Source: CAINVV01 sp037440345 (lineage in GTDB: Bacteria > Bacteroidota > Bacteroidia > Bacteroidales > Prolixibacteraceae). From it: a DNA stretch of 20,287 bases. The translations under genes were made by a program, and so were the position numbers. Below, piece after piece: positions 8,175-16,722 of the stretch (position 1 is the stretch's first letter; each line of letters starts with the position of its first letter). The stretch spans positions 1 to 20,287 of the forward strand of contig JBBIUJ010000034.1 of the NCBI GenBank assembly GCA_037440345.1, in the 5' to 3' direction. Below the pieces are notes generated by a model that was not told the DNA's origin, searched no databases, and saw only the letters and a list, made by a program, of their open reading frames with translations.

Positions 8175-9389
8175 ATGAATACATTTATCAATTCAATACC
8201 CAAATTTCTGGGTTTGCTTTTTTCAGTCTTGATTTTGTCCTCCTGTTCAGAATCACCGAATACGCTTGATAAAAATCAGTGCATAATTCTGACAGTCGAG
8301 AGAGGAAAAATTATCAATCCTGTAAAAACTTCAGGAGTCGTAGAACCAGAGAGTGAAGTACTTATCCGGTGCAACTATCCAAGTACAATCAAAAAAATTA
8401 TTAAGGAACCCGGAAGCAGTGTTCAACCAGGAGATCTTATTCTGGTTCTGGACGACCAGCAGATTAAATCGGACATTGAAAATATCCAGGATCAATTGGC
8501 AATTAAAAAAAATAGTCTTGAAAAAAATAATCTGGCTGAAAGCTCAACCAAAATTGATCTGAAATACAATGAGGACGTCAAAAAGCTAAATATTACCTCT
8601 TTAAAATCTCAACTCTCAGATGAAGAACAACTTGTGGAAGTTGGGGGCATCTCACCGGCAAAAATTGAAAAGACCAAACAGGAAATAGCCCTGGCAGAAA
8701 AGGAATTACTTACCCTCAAAGAAAAAAATAGCATCAGGATCAAGCAGTTAAGAGCAGAGGAAGAGGGTTTGCTACTGGGAATAGAAATTCAGGAAAAGGA
8801 TTTGAAAGATAAGTTACTCGGATTGGAACAAATGAATGTAAGATCCCAATCCGCTGGAATCGTGCTGGCCATTGGCAATAAAACCGGGGAGAAAGTTAGC
8901 AAGGATCAAGTACTTGTTAGAATTTCTGATCTATCCTCCTTCAAAATATCAGGCTACATTGAAGAAAAAATGGCTGATTTCGTAAAAACCGGCACACCTA
9001 TCTATGCAGTTTTTGAAGACACTACCCTTTATGGTCATATTGGGATCGTCTCCCCAATTGTTGAAAATGGCAAAATTCAATTCAATGTCCACCTGGAAGA
9101 ACGATCACATCCTAAGCTAATCCCGCATCAAAACATAGAATTGTGGGTTGCTAAAAATTTTAAAGAGAACGCGTTAAGAATCAAGAATATACCTCAATTT
9201 GAAAAAGGGAAGCCCGAGTACCTGTACGTTTATAGTGATGGAAAGGCGATCAAACATAGAATCTCGATTGGATACATAAGTCCAACTTACTTAGAAATAA
9301 CTGATGGCGTCAAAGAAGGCGATCAGATTATTGTGCCATTGGCAGGATACCATCAACTTAAAAATGACAGTGAAATATCTGTTAAATAA
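8175..9389 (+). CDS. HlyD/MacA-like lipoprotein membrane-fusion adaptor
   Basis: This is a periplasmic adaptor of a tripartite efflux or secretion system. Its 404 residues start with a lipoprotein signal peptide (hydrophobic 9-20, lipobox LSSC with Cys24). A split biotinyl-lipoyl-like domain follows (about 53-95 and 221-252). A long helical hairpin sits between the halves (about 96-218, rich in Glu/Lys/Leu and containing GGISPAKIEKTKQEI). A beta-barrel (about 255-325) and a membrane-proximal domain (about 340-404) complete it. The fold matches adaptors that dock onto TolC. The next gene, 6 bp later, is a TolC homologue. No RND, ABC or MFS pump is adjacent, so the transported substrate and the inner-membrane partner are unknown. 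Confidence 0.87.
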   Translation: MNTFINSIPKFLGLLFSVLILSSCSESPNTLDKNQCIILTVERGKIINPVKTSGVVEPESEVLIRCNYPSTIKKIIKEPGSSVQPGDLILVLDDQQIKSDIENIQDQLAIKKNSLEKNNLAESSTKIDLKYNEDVKKLNITSLKSQLSDEEQLVEVGGISPAKIEKTKQEIALAEKELLTLKEKNSIRIKQLRAEEEGLLLGIEIQEKDLKDKLLGLEQMNVRSQSAGIVLAIGNKTGEKVSKDQVLVRISDLSSFKISGYIEEKMADFVKTGTPIYAVFEDTTLYGHIGIVSPIVENGKIQFNVHLEERSHPKLIPHQNIELWVAKNFKENALRIKNIPQFEKGKPEYLYVYSDGKAIKHRISIGYISPTYLEITDGVKEGDQIIVPLAGYHQLKNDSEISVK

Positions 9390-9395
9390 TTATTT

Positions 9396-10934
9396 ATGAG
9401 TAAGATGGCGAAAATTCTATTCAGTTTTTCATTTCTGCTATTGGTATTTAATTCTACAGTTTTTGCGCAGGAAGGGAAGAATAACAAAGACTCAGTAAAA
9501 ATGGGTCTAAGTCTAAAAAATATCGTTGATTTGGCTATTTCTCAATCCTCATCACTTAAATATGCTCAAAATCAACATGTAAGCTATTATTGGCGCTACA
9601 GAAATTTTTCAAAGCAATTTCTGCCAAACCTGATTTTAAATGGGACATTGCCAAATTACGCTCAATCGACGGTACCCGTTACCCAACCCGATGGAAGCAT
9701 TGAATTCAAGCAGGTATCAAATCTTTCAATTGCCTCTCAACTATCATTGAATCAGTATATTCCATTAACAGGGACTCAAATATACGCCTCCACTTCCTTC
9801 GCCAGAGTTCAGGATTACAACAAGAATAGCGTACTATTCTCGGGTAGTCCCTTTTCAATCGGATTTAATCAGCCAATCTTTGCCTACAATTGGATGAAAT
9901 GGTCAAAGAAGACAGAACCAATGATCTATGACGAATCTCAGAAAAATTTCATTCAAACCATTGAGAATATCGCTTATACAGCTACATCCTATTTTTTCAA
10001 TTGCTTAAGAATTCAAACCAATTACAATCTTGCCAAAAGTTCTTTCGACAATAGTTCAGATAACTTGAAAATAGCACAGATAAAAAAGAAACTTGGGCAA
10101 ATTTCGGAAAATGACTTTTCCCGCATCCAACTTTCAGTTCTAAACGCTGAAAAATCAATGAGTTCTGCAAAAATGGATTTGAAGAATGCCGACTTTTCTT
10201 TGAAATCTTACATTGGTTTGGACCAAAAAATTAATATTGAACTTCAAATGCCCCTCTTAATCACACTTTTCGATATAGATCCCCAAAAAGCATTAAAAGA
10301 GGCCCGCGAAAACCGTTCAGAGCAGGTGTATTACCTTCGCAGGCTCATCTCAGCCGAAAGTCAACTTACACAGGCAAAAAGAAGTAGTGGATTATCTGCC
10401 ACACTTTCAGGTAATTATGGCTTATCTAACAGTGCCGGAACTTTTCCGGGAATTTACAATCAGCCTTTGAATCAGCGAATGCTGCAGCTAACTTTCAGTG
10501 TTCCAATTTTGGATTGGGGAAAAGCTGCATCTTCGGTAAAAATGGCAGAATCCAACCGCGACCTGGTTAGTTTCGATGTCAAACAAGCCTTTGAAGATTT
10601 TGACAGAAGTGTCATTGTGCAAGTTGAGCAGTTCGGTTTACTGAAGGATCAGCTAAAAACAGCCGAGGAAGCAGACAAAGTTGCGGCCAACGGTTACATC
10701 ATTGCCCTAAAGAAATTTCAGAACGGTGAAATCACCATAACGGACATGAACATCGCTTCGTCTGAAAGAGTAACCGGAAAGTTGGATTACATTAATTCTT
10801 TGGCAACTTATTGGTTAGCATATTACCGTCTCAGAATCCTTACGCTGTATGATTTTGAACTCAACCAAAAGATCAGCTACGGAAATCCGATGCTCTCCGG
10901 AGAAGTCAATACGATTAAACCCATGAAGAAATGA
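9396..10934 (+). CDS. TolC-family outer-membrane efflux protein
   Basis: This 512-residue protein has a Sec signal peptide with a likely cut after VFA (residue 24). Two alpha-helical/beta repeats of the outer-membrane factor family follow. Residues about 36-300 carry the first, with LKNIVDLAISQSSSLKYA at its start. Residues about 305-490 carry the second, with the family landmark FSVPILDWGKAASSVKMAE. It would form the trimeric outer-membrane channel for the adaptor encoded 6 bp upstream. The start ATG at 9396 is followed by another in frame at 9405. Its stop overlaps the start of the lipoate ligase gene (ATGA), so the ligase is probably translationally coupled to it. Confidence 0.9.
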   Translation: MSKMAKILFSFSFLLLVFNSTVFAQEGKNNKDSVKMGLSLKNIVDLAISQSSSLKYAQNQHVSYYWRYRNFSKQFLPNLILNGTLPNYAQSTVPVTQPDGSIEFKQVSNLSIASQLSLNQYIPLTGTQIYASTSFARVQDYNKNSVLFSGSPFSIGFNQPIFAYNWMKWSKKTEPMIYDESQKNFIQTIENIAYTATSYFFNCLRIQTNYNLAKSSFDNSSDNLKIAQIKKKLGQISENDFSRIQLSVLNAEKSMSSAKMDLKNADFSLKSYIGLDQKINIELQMPLLITLFDIDPQKALKEARENRSEQVYYLRRLISAESQLTQAKRSSGLSATLSGNYGLSNSAGTFPGIYNQPLNQRMLQLTFSVPILDWGKAASSVKMAESNRDLVSFDVKQAFEDFDRSVIVQVEQFGLLKDQLKTAEEADKVAANGYIIALKKFQNGEITITDMNIASSERVTGKLDYINSLATYWLAYYRLRILTLYDFELNQKISYGNPMLSGEVNTIKPMKK

Positions 10935-11893
10935 ACCTTCTGATATCGTCAAGTCATGATCCGTATTGGAATCTGGCTACAGAAGAGTACTTGCTTAAGA
11001 ACAGTTCTGAAGATTACCTATTTCTTTATATAAACAATCCCTGCGTGGTGGTTGGAAAACATCAGATTACTCAAAAGGAAGTCAATGCTCCTTTCATCTT
11101 GGCAAATAACATATTAGTAGCCAGGAGATTATCTGGCGGAGGGGCTGTTTACCATGATAAAGGCAATCTAAATTTCAGCTACATTCAATCCTTAGCTATT
11201 TCAGAAAGCATCTCGTACAAAATCATCACAGAATCTATATTCCGTTTTCTGAAGCAGCTCGTTCCAGAATTGTCCATGTCTGAAAGAAATGATTTCTTGT
11301 TGAAAGGAAAAAAAATTTCAGGCAGCGCCATGCATGTATACAAAGATAGGGTTCTAGCGCATGGTACCTTGCTGGTTGATTGCAACTTAGAAAATCTTTC
11401 CCTATCGTTAAAGGCAAATTCGGATCGCTATTCCGATAAATCTATTGCTTCCAAAAGATCTTCAGTTATGAACCTTTCTGAAGCGTCAGCCAAAATAAAT
11501 ATTGATTACATCCTTGCCAATCTACCAAATTTTGTAGGTGACAAAAATCAAAAAATCAAGGCCTGTACTTTACCTGAATCTGCAATTACTCCGATATTTG
11601 ATTTGGTTAATACCAAATATTCTAATGAAGAGTGGATTTTTGGCTATTCTCCTAAATACGTTTATCAACATCATGTCGTCAGTAGCAATTCTGAAATCTC
11701 ATACAGACTTGAAGTTGTAAAAGGGATTATTACAGAAGTCTCAATTGAATCAGAAGATCCAATAACTGAAAATATCTTATTGGAAATTAAATTGTTACAA
11801 GGTCAAATGCACAATATGTATTCATTACGGGACAAATTATTCTCTACAAGGTCATCAATTTTCGACCGCAACTTATACACCTCTCTTTTCTGA
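10931..11893 (+). CDS. lplA: Lipoate-protein ligase A
   Basis: The enzyme activates lipoate with ATP and attaches it to a lysine of lipoyl domains in 2-oxoacid dehydrogenases and GcvH. The 320-residue protein has the signatures of the LplA/BPL fold: RRLSGGGAVYHDKGNLNFS at residues 65-83 and KKISGSAMH at 127-135, with the probable catalytic Lys128. It also has HGTLLVD at 144-150 and a C-terminal accessory domain (about 235-320). The length fits an LplA with the accessory domain. The start overlaps the tolC-like stop by 4 bp (ATGA), and no lipoylated enzyme is encoded nearby. Its stop lies inside the 3' end of the converging uvrC gene, a 21-bp tail-to-tail overlap. Confidence 0.92.
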   Translation: MNLLISSSHDPYWNLATEEYLLKNSSEDYLFLYINNPCVVVGKHQITQKEVNAPFILANNILVARRLSGGGAVYHDKGNLNFSYIQSLAISESISYKIITESIFRFLKQLVPELSMSERNDFLLKGKKISGSAMHVYKDRVLAHGTLLVDCNLENLSLSLKANSDRYSDKSIASKRSSVMNLSEASAKINIDYILANLPNFVGDKNQKIKACTLPESAITPIFDLVNTKYSNEEWIFGYSPKYVYQHHVVSSNSEISYRLEVVKGIITEVSIESEDPITENILLEIKLLQGQMHNMYSLRDKLFSTRSSIFDRNLYTSLF

Positions 11894-13702
11894 CACATCA
11901 TTTTTGATGCAATAATCCAAAACCTTTGAGGCCTTATCCTTTCCTACGATCCTTTCAAGTTCAGTCATCTTAGCAGTAGATATATTTAGGACAGATTTAA
12001 AGTGAATTAAAAGTTTTTCTACTGTTTTATTACCAACTCCAGGAATACCTAAGAGCGCTGAATTAGTGAAATTCTCAGATCTTTTTAACCGATGGAAAGT
12101 AATACCAAACCGATGAGCCTCATCTCTTAAATGCTGCAAAACTTTTAACGTCTCTGATTTTTTATCGAGGTAAATTGGGATGGGGTCATTGGGGAAATAG
12201 AGCTCTTCCAATCGCTTTGCTATACCTATCAATGTCACTTTTTGTTCGATTCCCAATTTTGAAAGAACGGAGAAGGCAGAAGAAAGTTGTCCTTTCCCCC
12301 CGTCAATGACTATTAAATCAGGCAGTTGATTACCCTCAGCCAATTGTCTACTATAACGGCGCTCTACAACCTCCTCCATTGATGCAAAATCATTCGGACC
12401 CTCAACCGATTTGATATTAAAATGTCGGTATTGCGATTTCAACGGTTGTCCATCCTTGAATACGACACAGGATGAAACCGGAAAATCCCCTGAAATATTA
12501 GAATTGTCGAAACATTCGATCCTCCTAGGAAGTACAGTCAACCTAAGATCTTGCTTCATCCTTTCAAGAACCCTTTGCTTTTTAAGAACAGGAGATTTAG
12601 CTGATTCATTCTTTGCCCTTTCCAACATAAATAGCCTTCCATTTCTTTCGCACAATTCAAGTATTTTCTTCTTCTCTCCTATCTGGGGAACCGAAATCTT
12701 CAAATTGATAAAATCAACATCGATTACAAATGGCAGAATGATTTCAGTCGACTTCGAATTACATATTTTTCTTATTTCTACGATACAAAACGACAAGATT
12801 TCATCTTTTGATTCATTCAACTTCTTTTTAACCTCTAATAAATAAGATGTTACTATGGAGCCATCAACTAATCTGAAATAATTTACAAAAGCATTTCTAT
12901 CATCTTCATGGTATGAAAACACATCCATATTAGTCATGGATGCACTACATACCAATGACTTGCTTCTATAATTATCAAGAACCTGAATTTTTGACTTGTA
13001 TTCGTTGGCACGTTCAAAATCGTACTTCTCAGATGCCTTTTGCATTGCATCTTTTAAATAATTAAAGACTGGAGTAATCGTTCCACTCAAAATAGCTTTC
13101 GCATTTTGAATATCCAGATCATAGTTTTGCCTAGAATAAAGTAACTCACACGGTGCTTTACAATTCCCAATTTGAAATTCAAGACATTTTTTGAATTTTC
13201 TTCCTGCAATATTTACCTCTGATAAATTCAAATTACAATTTCGAATCTGGAACAATTGCTTAATTACTTCAAGAATAGTTCTGGCCATATAGACCGAAGT
13301 ATAGGGTCCATAATAAGTAGATCCATCCTTTACTTTTTTACGAGTATAAAAAATCCGGGGAAAAGGTTCATTTTTAATACAAATCCAGGGAAAGGATTTG
13401 TCATCTTTTAACAGAATATTGTATTTGGGCTGGAATTGCTTAATCAGATTATTTTCAAGCAACAAAGCATCCTCTTCATTGTCCACTATAATATGTCTGA
13501 TTTTTTCAATCTGCCTGACTAATACTTCCGTTTTCCTGTTATCATGGGTTTTCAGGAAATAGGAAGAAACCCGCTTTTTTAAATTCTTTGCCTTACCAAC
13601 ATAAATAATTTTGTCATCCTTATCAAAAAACTGGTAAACACCTGGATTCGACGGCAATTTTTTAACGTCAATCAAAAGTGATATGTTGTTGTCTCGATGC
13701 AC
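11873..13702 (-). CDS. uvrC: Excinuclease ABC subunit C
   Basis: UvrC makes the two incisions around a DNA lesion after UvrA and UvrB locate it. The 609 residues hold all expected parts. The GIY-YIG nuclease (about 17-95; GVYQFF and IIYVGKAKNLKKRV) makes the 3' cut. A cysteine cluster (KKCLEFQIGNCKAPC, 171-185) and a UVR motif for UvrB binding (about 206-245) follow. The RNase H-like domain has Asp399 (ECFDNSNISG), Asp467 (VIDGGKGQL) and DEAHRF (528-533). A helix-hairpin-helix tail (about 550-605, LLGIPGVGNKTVEKLL) ends it. The start is GTG at 13702; the preceding in-frame codon is a stop, so no upstream start exists. It follows apt by 8 bp. Confidence 0.97.
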   Translation of the reverse strand: MHRDNNISLLIDVKKLPSNPGVYQFFDKDDKIIYVGKAKNLKKRVSSYFLKTHDNRKTEVLVRQIEKIRHIIVDNEEDALLLENNLIKQFQPKYNILLKDDKSFPWICIKNEPFPRIFYTRKKVKDGSTYYGPYTSVYMARTILEVIKQLFQIRNCNLNLSEVNIAGRKFKKCLEFQIGNCKAPCELLYSRQNYDLDIQNAKAILSGTITPVFNYLKDAMQKASEKYDFERANEYKSKIQVLDNYRSKSLVCSASMTNMDVFSYHEDDRNAFVNYFRLVDGSIVTSYLLEVKKKLNESKDEILSFCIVEIRKICNSKSTEIILPFVIDVDFINLKISVPQIGEKKKILELCERNGRLFMLERAKNESAKSPVLKKQRVLERMKQDLRLTVLPRRIECFDNSNISGDFPVSSCVVFKDGQPLKSQYRHFNIKSVEGPNDFASMEEVVERRYSRQLAEGNQLPDLIVIDGGKGQLSSAFSVLSKLGIEQKVTLIGIAKRLEELYFPNDPIPIYLDKKSETLKVLQHLRDEAHRFGITFHRLKRSENFTNSALLGIPGVGNKTVEKLLIHFKSVLNISTAKMTELERIVGKDKASKVLDYCIKNDVSEKRGV

Positions 13703-13710
13703 CTATTAGA

Positions 13711-14250
13711 TCAATAATGAATTAACGACCAAACTTCAATGTCTTTTGCAATCCGCTCTCTCCCTCCCAAAAAATCCAATTCAACTAAAAAATTCGCATA
13801 AATTTTAGTTACACCAAATTTTCGTACCAGGTCGACAGCAGCATTTACTGTCCCTCCAGTAGCAAGTAAGTCATCATGAATTAGTACAATATCATCATTA
13901 TCCAGTGCATCCGTGTGTATTTCCAACGAATCCGAACCATATTCAAGATCATACGACTGAACAAAAGTCTCAGAAGGCAATTTGCCAGGTTTTCGAATTG
14001 GTATAAAACCGGCATGCAACTCACCTGCCAAAATACTTCCTAGAATAAAACCCCTTGACTCGATTCCAACTACTTTCGTAATGCCGTACTCTTTATATTT
14101 ATTTCTTATCTCAGAAACAATGAATTTAAAAATTCTTTTATCTTTAAACGCTGTAGAAACATCTTTGAATTGTATTCCCTCCTTTGGAAAATTAGGGACA
14201 TTTCTTATTGAGTTCTTTACATCCCCAATTCCAATACTTATTCTATTCAT
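13711..14250 (-). CDS. apt: Adenine phosphoribosyltransferase
   Basis: Apt converts adenine and PRPP to AMP in purine salvage. The 179-residue protein shows the PRPP-binding motif VLIHDDLLATGGT at residues 122-134. The substrate loops VGIESRGFILG (61-71) and IRKPGKLP (85-92) are also present. The N-terminal segment NVPNFPKEGIQFKDVS is typical of Apt. The length is standard. It lies 8 bp upstream of uvrC and 114 bp downstream of mnmG on the same strand. The mnmG-apt-uvrC order is familiar from Bacteroidetes genomes. Confidence 0.97.
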   Translation of the reverse strand: MNRISIGIGDVKNSIRNVPNFPKEGIQFKDVSTAFKDKRIFKFIVSEIRNKYKEYGITKVVGIESRGFILGSILAGELHAGFIPIRKPGKLPSETFVQSYDLEYGSDSLEIHTDALDNDDIVLIHDDLLATGGTVNAAVDLVRKFGVTKIYANFLVELDFLGGRERIAKDIEVWSLIHY

Positions 14251-14348
14251 TTTTGCTTAGATTTATTAAACTTCGGATTTGTTAATTCATAGGACCATAT
14301 CTACTAATTTTGGGATTTTCAAAAAACTTTCACCCAATATAAATGATT

Positions 14349-14364
14349 TGTTCCACGTGGAACA
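14349..14364. other. parS-like centromere site (ParB binding)
   Basis: TGTTCCACGTGGAACA is a perfect 16-bp palindrome abutting the mnmG stop codon (14365-14367). It differs at only one base from the general bacterial parS consensus TGTTNCACGTGAAACA and keeps the central CACGTG. ParB proteins load at such sites to segregate chromosome origins, and parS sites usually cluster near oriC, often close to gidA/mnmG. No parA or parB gene is present in the window. The match is read directly; the function is inferred. Confidence 0.8.
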
Positions 14365-16245
14365 TTAACGTCCCAACATTACAAGCAGAACATTAATATC
14401 GTTCGGGGAAATACCCGGAATCCTATGAGCTTGTCCTATTGTTTTAGGATTAATTTTAGACAATTTTTCCCTGGCTTCAGTAGATAAAGACATTATACTC
14501 AAATAGTCAAAACGATTCTCAATCTTAATACTCTCTAATCGTGTCAATTTTTCCGCTACAGACTTTTCTCTGTTAATATAACCCGCATACTTAATTCTAA
14601 TCTCCACAGATTCAATAACATCATTGAAAAGGGGATCTGGAATCGCTTCGATCTTACTTTTACTCGAAGGAAATCTCTCATAAAAAGAGTTTAAAGTAAT
14701 TTGTGGACGACTAATGATGTTATACAATTTTGTTTTCTGCTTTATTGTAGCAGAAGAATTTTCTGCCAAATATTCATTAATAAACTCCGGTTTTACAGAG
14801 ATAGTTTTAAGTTGAACAAGCATTTTCTCAACCAATAATGATTTTTCTTTAAATTTCTTATAAAAAGATTCGGGCAATAAACCAATATCGTAACCTATTT
14901 CCGATAAACGTTCATCCGCATTATCCTGTCTAAGAATCAATCGATGTTCCGCTCTACTGGTAAACATCCTATAAGGCTCATCAACTCCCTTAGTTACCAG
15001 ATCATCAATTAATACTCCAATATAAGCTTGATCCCTGGAAAGCACAATAGGCTGCAATTTTGCTAATTTTCTGTGAGAATTTATGCCTGCAATCAAACCT
15101 TGAGCTCCGGCTTCCTCGTATCCAGTCGTTCCATTAATCTGTCCAGCTAAAAATAATCCTTCAATTAACTTGGACTCCAACGAATGATTCAATTGTGAAG
15201 GATCGAAAAAATCATATTCGATAGCATATCCAGGTCTTATTATTTTTGCATTCTCAAGACCAGGAATAAATTTCAACGCTTGTTCCTGAACTTCGAAAGG
15301 TAAGGAAGTGGAAAATCCATTCAAATAATATTCCATAGAATCAACACCTTCGGGCTCTAAATACAATTGATGAGAAGTTTTCTCCGAGAATATAATCAAT
15401 TTAGTCTCGATACTTGGGCAATATCTGGGACCTAAACTCTTAATCGTACCATCAAACATGGGCGAAAATTTGAATCCCTTTTCTAATTCTTTATGAACGA
15501 TTTCGTTCGTGCAAGTTATATGACAATTTCTTGGTTCCAATTTCTCTGTAGAATGGTAATAAAAACTAAACTGATTACCCTCTTCTCCAAATTGCTCTTC
15601 TAACCGACTAAAATCTATAGTACGTTTATCAATACGCGGTGGAGTACCTGTTTTCATTCTTCCTATCCTCAATCCACAACTTTTCAATTGTTCGGTAATT
15701 CCAAAAGAGGCCGGTTCAGAAATTCTTCCTCCTCCCACTTGAGTTTGTCCGAAATGCATCAATCCATTCAGAAAAGTACCATTTGTCAAAATAACAGAAT
15801 CAGAATAAAACTCAATACCAACTTCTGTCTTCACCCCTCTCGCACAACCCTCCTTCAAAATCAATTCTACTGCTGTACCCTGCCAAAAACTGACATTTTC
15901 ATTGGCTTGAAGTTCAATTCTCCAATTCTCTGAGAATTTCATCTTATCACACTGCGCCCGCGGACTCCACATTGCCGGTCCTTTAGAACGGTTAAGCATT
16001 CTGAATTGAAGAGAGCTTAAATCGGTGATTTTTCCCATCATTCCACCAAGTGCGTCAATTTCACGAACGATTTGACCTTTTGCTATTCCTCCAACAGCAG
16101 GATTACAACTCATCTGAGCAATCCTGTTAATATCCATCGTGATGAGCAATACTTTTGAACCCAACTTTGCGGCAGCACTTGCGGCCTCGCAACCTGCATG
16201 ACCAGCGCCCACAACTATTATATCAAAAAATCTATTTCCTCTCAT
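14365..16245 (-). CDS. mnmG: tRNA uridine-5-carboxymethylaminomethyl modification enzyme MnmG
   Basis: MnmG, with MnmE, installs the carboxymethylaminomethyl group at wobble uridine 34 of several tRNAs. Numbered from the ATG at 16245, the 626-residue protein has the FAD-binding motif GAGHAG (13-18) and the family block CNPAVGGIAKGQIVREID (47-64) with its conserved Cys47. The signatures KTGTPPRID and GYEEAGAQGLIAG are also present, along with a helical C-terminal domain that ends in HRIPGISPNDINVLL. A GTG at 16266 would add seven residues and overlap ybeY by 7 bp. I prefer the ATG because family members begin a few residues before DIIVVG and it leaves a 14-bp gap. A parS-like palindrome directly follows the stop. 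Confidence 0.96.
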   Translation of the reverse strand: MRGNRFFDIIVVGAGHAGCEAASAAAKLGSKVLLITMDINRIAQMSCNPAVGGIAKGQIVREIDALGGMMGKITDLSSLQFRMLNRSKGPAMWSPRAQCDKMKFSENWRIELQANENVSFWQGTAVELILKEGCARGVKTEVGIEFYSDSVILTNGTFLNGLMHFGQTQVGGGRISEPASFGITEQLKSCGLRIGRMKTGTPPRIDKRTIDFSRLEEQFGEEGNQFSFYYHSTEKLEPRNCHITCTNEIVHKELEKGFKFSPMFDGTIKSLGPRYCPSIETKLIIFSEKTSHQLYLEPEGVDSMEYYLNGFSTSLPFEVQEQALKFIPGLENAKIIRPGYAIEYDFFDPSQLNHSLESKLIEGLFLAGQINGTTGYEEAGAQGLIAGINSHRKLAKLQPIVLSRDQAYIGVLIDDLVTKGVDEPYRMFTSRAEHRLILRQDNADERLSEIGYDIGLLPESFYKKFKEKSLLVEKMLVQLKTISVKPEFINEYLAENSSATIKQKTKLYNIISRPQITLNSFYERFPSSKSKIEAIPDPLFNDVIESVEIRIKYAGYINREKSVAEKLTRLESIKIENRFDYLSIMSLSTEAREKLSKINPKTIGQAHRIPGISPNDINVLLVMLGR

Positions 16246-16259
16246 TAAATTAAAATTAA

Positions 16260-16700
16260 CTAGCACTTCTGAAGATCAACCAGAAAATTATATTTAGACA
16301 CCAAGTCTGATTCTCTTTTCCTCATCACAATCACTTCCTCAGACTCTTTATCATTATAACCCAACAAATGCAACAAACCGTGCGATACGACGCGAACCAA
16401 TTCATCGATATACGTTTGACCAAAAGTAACTGAATTACTCAACACCCTTTCGGTACTAATGTATATATCTCCGCTCACCACCTTATTAGCACTATAATCA
16501 AAAGTAATAACGTCTGTAAAATAGTCATGATCCAAAAATTTCATATTAATATCATAAAGATATTCATCACCGCAAAAAATATAATTGATCTCACCAAGTT
16601 TGCATTTGTTGATTCTTACTTCACCCTTTAAAATTTTCTGCAAAGAATCATAGTTAACTTCGGGCAAAGCAACATCTTCATGATTAAAACATATGCTCAT
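16260..16700 (-). CDS. ybeY: Endoribonuclease YbeY
   Basis: YbeY is a metal-dependent endoribonuclease involved in 16S rRNA 3'-end maturation and ribosome quality control. The 146-residue protein has TDVITFDYS (62-70), GDIYIS (77-82) and the metal-binding block SHGLLHLLGYND (106-117). The usual third histidine of the H-x3-H-x5-H motif is Asp117 here (ligands His107, His111, Asp117). I recall the same change in other Bacteroidetes YbeY proteins, so it need not mean loss of activity. It precedes mnmG, as in many relatives. A TAATTTTG sequence on this strand (16725-16718), overlapping the hemW stop, matches the -7 box, but no -33 partner is clear. Confidence 0.93.
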   Translation of the reverse strand: MSICFNHEDVALPEVNYDSLQKILKGEVRINKCKLGEINYIFCGDEYLYDINMKFLDHDYFTDVITFDYSANKVVSGDIYISTERVLSNSVTFGQTYIDELVRVVSHGLLHLLGYNDKESEEVIVMRKRESDLVSKYNFLVDLQKC

Positions 16701-16722
16701 CTAAATATAGTTTATCTCAAAA

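Noticed and set aside
8175..11893. Idea that the lipoate ligase modifies the lipoyl-like domain of the adaptor
   Set aside because: In the adaptor the hairpin that would carry the target lysine is replaced by the long coiled-coil, and the protein is a periplasmic lipoprotein while LplA is cytoplasmic.
12411..12845. 144-codon open frame on the plus strand
   Set aside because: It lies entirely antisense to uvrC, whose frame shows every expected domain; the antisense translation has no recognisable motif.
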